From contig CM066033.1 of NCBI GenBank assembly GCA_033557465.1, forward strand, positions 386,267,289 to 386,331,288: a stretch of 64,000 nt of DNA, read 5' to 3'. Every line of letters starts with the position of its first letter. Positions within the stretch are counted from its first letter, which is position 1. Shown piece after piece: positions 1 to 8,800 of this stretch. Origin of the DNA: Ichthyophis bannanicus (lineage: Eukaryota > Chordata > Amphibia > Gymnophiona > Ichthyophiidae). The notes beneath the pieces were generated by a model. That model searched no databases, was not told the DNA's origin, and saw nothing but the letters and a program-made list of their open reading frames with translations. The translations under genes were made by a program, and so were the position numbers.

Positions 1-1782
1 CCTTTGCTGTGGGCTTCCCTGTTCCTGTTTCCTTCTTTCCCCCTGGAAGCAGGTTGCCTTAGCATGGCTGCCAAACCTCAAGGTGGGATTTGTGGGTCCC
101 GCAGAGGTACAATGACTGACTCTGGCATCTGTAAGAGCTGTGCTGCAGTTTATTCAGCACTAGAATGTCTTCTCCCTCTGCTGTTTGCAGCTCTGTGGTA
201 ACTCGATTGATTTTTCTTGATTTTTCAGCGATTTTAGGCATTTCTCTCATGCCTGCAACCCTCCCACCTTCTTTGACTTTTTAAGTTAATTCCTTAGCTT
301 TTGGGGGTTTTAATTCACTCTTTTGGTGTTTTATTTTTGCTGGTGGCCATTTTGAATAGCTAATGAGCCTCGGTTTTTGGCGGGAAGCCAGATTACGTCT
401 CTGCTGGCTTCTAAAAGCTATATTGTTGTTTCAGTTTTTTTCTTCTTTCCACAACACTTGCTAGAGGTCAGTTGTGCAGAGGTTACTTTTTTCTCTGCCT
501 CTGTATGAACATAATGGATAAAAAGTACAGAAGGCATGGATAGAGAACAGTATGCAATTCAGAGCCACAGTACAAAGCTGAGTCACTGATGAAGGGTGCA
601 GGGCTCATGGCTTCTATTCCCCACTGTGCCCAACAAAGAAGGCTGGCTGAGGCATTACCTATTATGGGGAATATTGTTAAATGCCTGTTCCTGCGGGACG
701 CAGTTATTTCTTTTTAGTTCTCCCTGTGCCTTATTCAGGTTTAAGCTGCATAGGCTGTCAGAAGAAACACAGGGACCTCAGGCATCAGCTCTGCTCTTCC
801 CCCCGCATCTTGCTTCCCCTGAGGAACTTGGGAACTCCGGAGCTTGGCTTTGGGGGAGCTCTCCATTGGCTTTACGCTGCACTGAGTCTTTACCACGAGA
901 GTTTGAATACCTCCAGGAAGTTCAGGTATCATTTTCTGTAAGAAAACTGTGCGTACTCTGTTTTTGTTTTTTCTTCCTTGCCTCAGCTGCTCTGGGATGC
1001 TTTCAGCTGTATCCGGACCGGCTGCCCCTGAGTTGGAAGTGCCTACTTTGACTTTTTAGTCCACAAACTGCAGCCGGGTTACTTTGTACGTCCTACTGAT
1101 TATTGTACCTGTCTTATTCAATATACCATTTGGTTGAGGTTTTAAGTCAGTGTTTTGGATCCTGACTGTTTTGGGCTCGGCCTAATTAAGCATGCTCACT
1201 GTAATTTTCCTATGGCTGGATTGAGCTTCTACATCCCTCCCCAGAAACACCTTTCAGCCCCTACCATGGAGGTCTGAATGGCTGCGGAGGGATCCCACTC
1301 TAATTTCCCTACTTTCAGTCACTGTAATTGCCTTACCCTGACCTTGAAAGTTTCTCTATGCCAGCACAGTGAATGACTGACAGTTCCCTTCTCAGTTCTG
1401 CGAATACCTGACAGTTTTTCGGTGCCAGCGGCTGTTTTGTTTTTCTCTTCAGTGTTTCTTTTTAGAGGCAACAGCTCTAAACAGCAGTTTCCACACACTT
1501 AATCATGCTGTGGAGGCACGTGCAGTTTCAAAATCCTTTTCTTAAACAGTCTTGGGTTTCCCTGAGCCTTCCTTGCTTTTTGTTTTAAATGCAAAAAAAA
1601 TAAATAAATAAATAAATAAATGAAACCCCACACAAGAAGAGGAAAGGTGGTTTAAGTCTCTACAATGCTTTTTTCTATGGCTGTATTATATGTGAAATGT
1701 AATCAGCCGAAGGGTACATTAATAGCTTGCTTGTGTTACACCTGCACGCTGCATCCCGGAGGCTTTCCCCATACCCACTGCG
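1..1782. other. unassigned flank, no gene recognised
   Basis: No open frame here resembles a known protein and no LTR, LINE or SINE ending is recognisable. The stretch is pyrimidine-rich in places and contains a simple (AAAT)n run at about 1592-1622. It may include the missing 5' part of the DIRS element that begins near 1783, but nothing like its gag ORF or a left terminal repeat is visible. Short open frames at 4-201 and 596-1051 lack recognisable domains and I do not call them genes. Confidence 0.5.
1592..1622. repeat. (AAAT)n simple repeat
   Basis: A run of A followed by about six AAAT units. Such runs are typical 3' tails of non-LTR elements, but no element body is recognisable upstream. 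Confidence 0.8.
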
Positions 1783-2520
1783 TTGCTAGCTGGGTCCCCC
1801 AGCACCTTATCTCCCCCCTCCTCAGAGCCCCTGCTGCAGGATCTTCCACAGCCGCTGCAGACCACATTACACATTCCCATCCGGCCGTCTCATCAACGGT
1901 TTCTCCACTTCGCTCTTCCGTGGGGCCACTTCCAATTTCCGGCCATGCCGTTTGGTCTCGCCACGGCCCCCCGCACCTTCACAAACGTGATGGTAGTGGT
2001 CGCGGAGGCCTTGTGCACAGAGGGCATCCTGGTCCATCCGTATCTCGACGACTGGTGGATTCAGGCAAAGTCCAGTCGGGAGTGTGTGCACGTCACGAGC
2101 AGGGTGGTGGCTCTGCTGCGGTCCCTCGGCTGGGTGGTGAAAGAATGCAAGAGTTGTCTGTGCCCGACTCAGGATCTCGAGTATCTGGGAGTGAGCCTCG
2201 ACACAGCACGGGGCTTGGTGTGCCTGCCGGAGCGCCGCATTCGGTCTCTTGTCCGACTCTTCAGGGGGATGCCCGCTCCGTCTGCATGGTGATAGCTACA
2301 GTTCCTCGGTACGATGGCAGCGACCTTGGAGGTGGTGCCCTGGGCGCGCTTCCACATGCGCCCGGCTGCAGAGTGCCCTGCTGCGCCGTTGGTCCAACCA
2401 ATTCGACTCGTTGAACAGGAGATTGACTTGCCCAAGGGCGGTTCGCCGATCACTCCGGTGGTGGCTCTCCTCCGAGAACCTGGCGCGGGGGATTCCCTGG
2501 AGCCTCCACTTTGGGTTCCG
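1783..2520 (+). pseudogene. DIRS reverse transcriptase, broken
   Basis: The frame at 1783-2292 (169 codons) carries the RT palm: a LHIPI-type motif, the MPFGLATAPRTFT block and the catalytic YLDDW motif encoded at 2041-2055. This is the form of the motif used by DIRS-type RTs. The usual DLxDAY motif just upstream is degraded and the earlier fingers region is absent, which marks a 5' truncation. A stop at about 2290 ends this frame and the coding sense continues in another frame from 2314. The enzyme would copy the element's RNA into DNA; this copy cannot. Confidence 0.88.
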
Positions 2521-3330
2521 TTCACAACGGATGCCAGCTTAACCGGCTGGGGGCTCACTGCGAGACCCGCTTCGCTCAAGGGGAATGGTCTCCCCTGGAG
2601 ACTTCTTGGTCGATCAACCGCCTCGAATGGCGGGCGGTACGGCTAGCCCTCTTGGCCTCAAAGCCCTAGTTCTCGACCGGCCGGTGCGAGTCCTTTCGGA
2701 CATTGCGTCCGCCGTAGCTTACATCAATCGCCAAGGGGGCATCGGCAGCATGGCCCTGGAATCAGAAGCGATGGCCTTGGTCAATTGGGTGCAGTCTCGT
2801 CTTCCGGCCATCTCGGCAGCGCCTATTGCAGGCGCAGACAATGTTCAGGCCGATTTTCTCTGCAGAGTGCGGGTGGACCCCGGAGAGTGGGAGCTAAACC
2901 CGCAAGTTTACGCGCAAATAGTTCGTCGGGGGGGGGGGGCCGCCCTTCATGGATCTCATGGCGACATTTCAATCGGCCGAGACAGGACGCTTCTTCAGCA
3001 GGCAAAGGGAGCGTATGTCCGAGGGGCTCGACGCTCTCATTCAGCCGTGGCCAACGTCCGGCCTTCTTTGTCTTTCCTCCGTGGGTTCTGATTGGCCGGG
3101 TCGTTCAGCGCATCGAGGGCCATCGGGGTCGAGTGTTACTGGTGGACCCGGACTGGCCTGGGTGGCCCTGGTATGCCGATCTGGTCCGGCTGAGCGACGG
3201 CATTCCTTGGCTCCTATCCACGCTGCCGAATCTTCTTTTTCGGGGACCCTTGCGGATGCCCCAAGTGGGTCAATTCTCGCATACGGTTTGGCCAGGGAGA
3301 GGGCTCGGCTGAAAAAGAAGGGTTGTTACT
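2314..3330 (+). pseudogene. DIRS RNase H and connecting domain, broken
   Basis: Downstream of RT, frames 2314-2646 and 2585-3091 encode an RNase H-like domain. It has a TTDASLTGWG block (first catalytic Asp), then a segment with RVLSD, where the next acidic residue is expected, and a GADNVQADFLCR block near its end. The frame changes near 2600 and again inside a run of G at about 2930-2938. A further frame to about 3312 encodes the region that links RNase H to the recombinase in DIRS elements. Domain order and blocks fit DIRS; the frame breaks show a pseudogene. Confidence 0.82.
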
Positions 3331-3416
3331 CCCGCGGTGATTTCTACCCTACTGCGGGCGGGGAAAACGTCCACTTCTCTTACTTACGTTCGGATTTGGG
3401 GGATCTTTGAAGACTG

Positions 3417-4330
3417 GTGCTCCCGGCGTGGAGTCCGGGCGGCGACGGTTTTCGTTTCCGTCGTTTTAAGTTTCTTCAGGTTGCTTTTGATAAGGGCCTT
3501 GCGGCTAGTTCTCTGAAAGTCCGGTTGGCGGCTATCTCTTGTTATCGATGCAAAGTTTTAGGCCGTCTCTACGGTTCTTATCCGGACGTACGTCGTCTTC
3601 TTACGACTGTTTTTCATTTGCGGCCCTCCCGCAGGATTTTCGTTCCTCCGGGGGACTTGAATCTAGTGATGCGGGCCCTGGTTCGTGAACCTTTTGAACC
3701 CCTGAGTAGGGCGTTTCTGAAAGATTTTACGCTGAAGACGGTTTTTCTTGTAGCCATCGGTTCGGCACGGCGTATTTCAGATCTACATGCGTTGTCCTGC
3801 CGAGAACCTTTTTTGTCTTTTACCCCGGTCCCTTCCTTTTTGCCGAAGGTGGTTTCCCCTATTCATGTGAATCAGGCAGTGTTTCTTCCAGTTCTTTCTT
3901 CCCACTCTGTCGGGTCGGCGGACAAAGGTCTTCACCGTCTCGATGTGGGTCGTGCACCTCGTCGTTCTTTGAAGGCTACCGAATCTTTCGGAAGACTGAC
4001 CGGTTATTCGTGCTCTTCGGTGGTGCACGTAAAGGGGAAGCGGCGGCTAAGGCCTCCGTTGCAAGATGGCTCAAGGAAGCGTTCGCGTCTGCGTATCTGT
4101 TGCAGCAGCGGTCTGTTCCGGAGGGGCTACTGGATCATTCCACTAGGGCTCGGGCTACCGCTTGGGCGGAGTATAGCCTAGTTCCGCCAGCAGATATCTG
4201 TAAGGCGGCCACCTGGTCGTCTCTGCATGCTTTCAGTACACACTATCGTTTAGATGTGTCAGCGGCTCGGGATTCCTCTTTTGTTCGGCGGTTCTGCGCG
4301 CCGGATGGCAAGGTCCCGCCCGGTCTTAAC
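3417..4330 (+). pseudogene. DIRS tyrosine recombinase, broken
   Basis: The frame at 3417-4181 starts with an SLKVRLAAISCY block and contains SARRISDLHAL, the expected site of the first catalytic arginine. After a frame change near 4010-4030 the second frame gives HSTRARATAWA (the HxxR box) and, about 35 residues on, STHYRLD with the candidate nucleophilic tyrosine. This spacing matches DIRS recombinases, which join circular double-stranded DNA to the target. The two halves are in different frames, so this copy would not make an active enzyme. Confidence 0.85.
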
Positions 4331-4345
4331 TGCTCTGTTACATCC

Positions 4346-4441
4346 CGATGTTGGAGGACTAAACTGGATTACCGAACAGGAAATGGAAATTACACTAACC
4401 TGGTAATTGTAGTTCCTGGAGGGTCCAGTTTAGTCCTCCTT
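4346..4441. repeat. DIRS internal complementary region (ICR)
   Basis: A 96-bp block just 3' of the recombinase. It contains a 16-bp inverted pair (4355-4370 with 4426-4441) and, between them, a perfect reverse complement of most of the right terminal repeat at 4898-4938. DIRS elements use such a region to template and circularise the ends during replication. It starts with a direct copy of the 25 bp at 4875-4899. The short linker at about 4371-4382 should correspond to the missing left end (inference). Confidence 0.75.
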
Positions 4442-4874
4442 CCCTCCCGACTATCTGTTATAAAAATGCGGCGCGCTTTCCGAACGGTGGATCATAAGAC
4501 TGTTCCTATTGCTGTTCGAACCTTTTTTGCAGCCGCGTTTTTGGCTATGGCTCTTCCTTTCTCAGGTGTTCAGTCAGCTCCTGAGATTTCTGATACGGAG
4601 CTGTATTTTGATTTCTGGGGCGTTGGTTCCAGTGCAATACAGTGTTCTGACTTCCTCGTTTGGAGAGAAAGTTGGATATTTTTGTGGGGGGGAAACAAAT
4701 TGTTCTTTAATTATGTCATTTTCATTATGTCATTTTGTATATTAATCTAATGTGTTGCTTCGTTAAGTATGCTTTGTTACTAGTACACTGGGGGCTTCTG
4801 GGAGCTCCGTCTGCATATATACTACAGAAGACTTGATTGGTCCAGTCTCCAGGCTGCAGGAGGAGGGGCACTAC

Positions 4875-4938
4875 CCGATGTTGGAGGACTAAACTGGACC
4901 CTCCAGGAACTACAATTACCAGGTTAGTGTAATTTCCA
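4875..4938. repeat. DIRS right terminal repeat
   Basis: This 64-bp stretch is complementary to the ICR at 4380-4441 and shares its first 25 bp directly with the start of the ICR. It ends at 4938, where sequence identical to the ERV LTR begins. The region 4442-4874 between ICR and this repeat is the element's 3' non-coding part; no gene is seen in it. Confidence 0.72.
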
Positions 4939-5279
4939 TTTCTTAGACTTTCGATACTTCTCTCCTCCAAGGTCACTGGCTTGCTAGAATATGAGTGAGA
5001 GCGGGGCACTGTAACCTTGCTTTCTGCAGAGTTAATTAATTCCATAGAAGCTGTGCTCTCTTATCAGTACCAATTAGACTTGTTTTTCTATATTTTCTAA
5101 GTTTCGATTCTTCTTAGCTATACTAAATTGTGTTCAGTTAAGTTTCAATTCTACGGTGTCATCATTCAGGGGGGTTTTCATTCCTCTGGGCCTAACTACA
5201 GGCTTCATTTACAGGTCAAGCTGCTTAGGCCTGTCTGTTTAGTTCAATTAGCATGGATCATAGGCCTTCGCCTACCACA
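4939..5279 (-). repeat. ERV copy 1, 3' LTR (truncated)
   Basis: I see no difference between this and 12251-12591 of the 5' LTR. About 300 bp (the transcript-start and polyadenylation part) is missing and replaced by the DIRS right end at 4938/4939. The TGTGG...-type start of the LTR on the minus strand is intact at 5279. Confidence 0.9.
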
Positions 5280-5290
5280 TTCCCCCCTTT
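5280..5290 (-). other. ERV copy 1 polypurine tract
   Basis: Minus strand AAAGGGGGGAA lies directly before the 3' LTR, the standard position for plus-strand DNA priming. An identical tract sits at 29448-29458 in copy 2. Confidence 0.85.
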
Positions 5291-5408
5291 GATTATTCTC
5301 ACCCGCAAGTGAGAAAGGGTGAGAATCAAATCACATCATACTAGTGGTATAGGGTAGTAGTTTCACATAGCTGGTAGCTTTGTAGCTGCCTTACGCTCTA
5401 CAGTGTTA

Positions 5409-5964
5409 TTAATAACTGAAGTTAGCATCCGCAAGCAAAATGACAAGAAACAAGGGAGCAACAAGCAGATAGTCAAAGTCCACTAAAGGATTAGAAGGTG
5501 CAGGAGCATTTATGCCGGACCACCAAGATGTCTTCTTTGTTGTGCTGTTGTAAAATTTATGATTTAGACAGTCCAGCTGTCCGATCTTCATAGCAAATTG
5601 TGGTCCGGTGCGAACAAAACACAAACTGTCAACAATGGGGTGGGCCAATACCCACTCACTAGTAGTATTATGTAAATCAGTCTGATCATAGGGGATGAAA
5701 TAATTCAGTTCTTGAGAACAAACAGTCATAAATGTGGAGACTAGATGCTACTGCTTCGGCAAGTTCAAGAAACAAGTTCTGGGAGGCATGAAGAACCTTT
5801 AGCCCAGTTCGTGCGTTATTTATACAGGCTGCACAGGGAGGTAAAGCAAAAGTCATTTCAAAGCACTCCAAGGCTGCTGCCAAAATAAAGCAATAATAAG
5901 AATTCATAATGGGCATAGTCTCTGGAGAATTGGTGGAACTGTTGGCATCCACAATAGATAACAA
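5409..5964 (-). pseudogene. ERV copy 1 env fragment
   Basis: Two overlapping minus-strand frames (5686-5964, 92 codons; 5409-5729, 106 codons) resemble the N-terminal part of a gamma-type Env surface subunit: a hydrophobic leader-like segment, an NLFLELAEAVASSL block, then the HNTTSEWVLAHPIVDSLC block with N-glycosylation sites. The frame then runs into a hydrophobic segment (LLVAPLFLVILL) close to its end, with no fusion peptide or immunosuppressive-domain region in between. I read this as an Env with most of the surface and transmembrane subunits deleted. Copy 2 has the same arrangement. It is broken by frameshift and cannot encode a normal envelope. Confidence 0.6.
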
Positions 5965-6257
5965 ATGTAGAGTTGATTGTAGATCCTCAAGCGTCTGCCG
6001 TACGTAGACCTACCAGCTTTGTGGCAGGAGTAGGGCTGTAGATCCCAAAGTATCACTGTCCTCTGGGATGTCTCAGGTTCTTAAAATATCATAGTACAGT
6101 CTCTCAGGCTATTATTGCCTTGAGGAGATCAGAAGACTCAATTTCTTAACACAACACAGTCTATTTCTGATGATTGCAGCTTTCTCCAGATGCGAGGCTT
6201 ACCTTCAGATAAACAGATAGTCTTGAAATAGTGCAGTTTCTGAGGGACCAATAAGTC

Positions 6258-6913
6258 TTAGGTCCGTGGTTGTTGTCGTAGGGTGAGGCGCAATGGAGTC
6301 TCAGGATGCTGTACAGTAGTCCAGTAATCAGGTTCAGAAACAGTTGCTGGCTTTACTCGACTATGATGGATCCAAAGTTCGAATTCTGCGACTTTTACTG
6401 CAGTTGGAGATGACAGGATGACAACATAGGGTCCCTTCCAATGCAGGGCTAACGATATCCTTCTCCACTCTTTGATCCACACCAAGACTCCAGGCTTGAA
6501 AGGATGCAGGGGTTCAGGCAAATTGATGGGTGATCGATTTTGTACCCAGGTATGAAGACTCTGCAAAACAGAACTTAATACCAATAGTTCATGTCTGAAA
6601 ATTTCAGATCCTATCTGTCTCACATCTCCTTTTATTCCCTATAAATAGGATACAGATTCTCAAAATCTCAAAAAGGGGAAACTCCTAAAGACTTAGCAGG
6701 GGCTAAGTATATCCTAAGAAGGGCTATAGGAAGAACCTGGGGCCACTTCAGGTAAACGTCTTGGCAAAGTTTGGACAACTGAGATTTCAAGGTTCTATTC
6801 ATACATTCTATTTTTCCTAAAGTTTTGAAAGCTGTAGGTAGTATGCACCTGATAATGTCAGTATCTTGGGGCCATACTTGATGGACTTGCTTCCTAAGGT
6901 TATCCACCCTCAT
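6258..6913 (-). pseudogene. ERV copy 1 integrase, C-terminal part
   Basis: Frame 6668-6913 holds the end of the catalytic core, with an ECMNRTLKSQLSKLCQD block that aligns with the ERMNRT helix of gammaretroviral integrases (the catalytic Glu region). Frame 6258-6623 is the C-terminal domain with the GPY-type block (KGPYVVILSSPTAVKV) and WIHHSRVKPA. The zinc-binding N-terminal domain and the first catalytic Asp residues are absent: the reading passes straight from mid-RNase H into late core. It is frame-broken at about 6640. The enzyme normally inserts viral DNA; this copy cannot. Confidence 0.85.
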
Positions 6914-6919
6914 TATTTG

Positions 6920-7237
6920 TACAGGGTCCCATGTGCATGCAAGGTTGTAAGGGCATACTTGGAATCTGGGTACACATTTAGACAGAGCCCTTTTCCTATT
7001 GTTAGTGCTCTAGTGAGGGCTATCAGTTCAGCTTTTTGTGGTCAGGTTTCTGGGGCCAGGGCTGAGGACTCAACTACCAAATCAGGGGTCTCCACTGCAT
7101 ATCTAGCACAACAATGTCCATTGATGATGAAACTGCCTTCAGCCACAAAGAAAGCCTGTTCAGGGTTCTCCAGAGAGATATCAGTCAAATCCAGGCGGCT
7201 TGAGAATACAGTGTCCATAATTTCTAAACAGTCATGA
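6920..7237 (-). pseudogene. ERV copy 1 RNase H, N-terminal part
   Basis: The minus strand encodes a gammaretroviral-type RNase H: FVAEGSFIINGHCCARYAV at the first acidic site, an AELIALTRAL helix, and a DSKYA-like block near the end. The domain stops after the segment matching HVHGAIYKE of MLV-type enzymes. Its last third and the start of integrase are missing. The same endpoint is found in copy 2 (31595-31903). Confidence 0.8.
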
Positions 7238-7617
7238 TCAGGGGATCAAGACCAACTGATAACAACATAGGATTGAAAGCTTGACTGACCCTTCAGTTGT
7301 ATCTGGGTTTTTCACGCAACATACCCTAATACTTCAACATTCATAGATTTGTTAGCTAGTAGTTTCCTTTGTATTTCATATTGGTTAGAACAGAGTGTGG
7401 TACAGTAACTTGCAGATTCTGTCTCAAAGGGATTTTTTTGTTAGTTTTTGCTTGCTAGGAAGGCTGTAGCTGTAACAGCTTCTCAAATAAGGTCCAAGAG
7501 ATTGAGTCAACACTCCTAGAACATTTCCTTGTGACTCATGAACATAGAGACTGAAAGGTTTTCTGGACATCTGGTAGACCCAGAATTGGTGACAACATCA
7601 GAGTGTTTTTTCAAAGA

Positions 7618-8800
7618 TCAAAAGGCTGCATCCTGTTCAAGTCCCCATTCCAATGGAGACTTTTCCATTCCTTTGATAGCTTGATACAACGGTTTTGCTA
7701 GCAGCGCAAAATTGGGGATCCATATACAACAATCTTTGTGGCACCCAAGAAGGCTCTCACTTGCCTCCTGGTGGTTGGAGTAGGAATACTGCATACAGCT
7801 GCTTTGCGTTCTGGTAAGGGTCCCAGGCATCGAATTCCGCTGGACAACTGGAATCCTAGGTATTTAACTTGTTTGGCATAATTGCACCTTAGCTCTTGAG
7901 ACTTTGTATCCAGCCTCAATAAAAAGGTGCAAGAGTTCACTGGTGGCTTGTAGACATTCACTTTCTGAGTTGGTGGTTATAAGCAAGTTGTCCACATATT
8001 GCAGTAGAATTCTTTCTCCTGGAATTACTGGATAACTTGTCAAATCTTTTGCTGAGTGAGGCGAGTTCTTGAATCCTTGAGGTAATCTTGTTCAGGTGCG
8101 TTGGCCCCGCCTTGCTGTAGTGGAGTCTTGGGCTAAGCGTATGCAGAAAAAGAAAAACATCTTTTAAATCCAGAATGGTGAAATGTGTGTAGCTTCAGCA
8201 GAGATCAGTCCTAAGAGTGTGTAAGGATTTGGCACACCTGGATGTATAGTTCCAGCTGCATCATGCATTCTTTCTTAGATCCTGCACTGGGCGGTAATCA
8301 CCTGTCCCAGGCTTCTTAACAGGAAGAAGGGGAGTGTTCCAAGGTGACTAACATTCCTTTGAAAAGTCCATACTTCAGCAGTTTCATTAAATGGCAGTGG
8401 ATTCCTGCAATGGCTGGTCAGGGAAGAGGATACTGCTTCACATGCACTGGTTCCGCTTCTGGCTTGAGGATGACGATGACAGGGGCTATGTTCTTCGCTA
8501 GGCCAGGTGCATTATCTTCTGCCCATACCCCAGGTGGGGCTATAGGGTTGGCGGGTATACAGGAACTTGTTGACTTAACTGGAGGTGTGTTATAGAACCG
8601 CTACTTCTCTTCTCGGGGAACAGTCAGCACCATCAATCCAGCAGGCTCTGGGTTCACAGTCATTTGCATTTCTCTCTCTCCAGCAAAGGATATCTGTGCC
8701 TGAAGCTTTGCAAGCAGATCTCGGCTCCAAAAAGTGGAATAGGGCACTCAGGCATATACAGGAACTGGTGCATTATTTTCTGTCCCCCTAGTTCACACAT
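7618..8800 (-). pseudogene. ERV copy 1 protease end and reverse transcriptase, broken
   Basis: Fragments in several frames match gammaretroviral RT: a PVQDL-type block near 8290, QVKYLGFQLSSG near 7860, and the RQVRAFLGAT and CIWIPNFALLAKPLY blocks near 7700-7770. The catalytic box, encoded around 7984-8005, reads LLQYVDNLL where active enzymes have YVDD. Multiple frameshifts and stops lie between the blocks. Copy 2 (32325-33290) has the same YVDN reading. The change is compatible with a CpG to CpA transition. Confidence 0.82.

Larger units (their letters stand above)
1783..4938 (+). mobile_element. DIRS-like tyrosine-recombinase retrotransposon, 5'-truncated
   Basis: The order reverse transcriptase, RNase H, tyrosine recombinase, internal complementary region, right terminal repeat is that of DIRS-family elements, which integrate with a tyrosine recombinase instead of an integrase and leave no target duplication. 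Only the 3' two thirds is present: gag, the fingers part of RT and the left terminal repeat are missing. The coding region is broken by several frameshifts and stops, so this copy is dead. The right end abuts a truncated ERV LTR at 4938/4939. The family assignment is secure from protein motifs; the exact left boundary is uncertain. Confidence 0.88.

Noticed and set aside
1665..2414. 249-codon plus-strand ORF
   Set aside because: Overlaps the DIRS RT in another frame; the RT motifs lie in the 1783-2292 frame.
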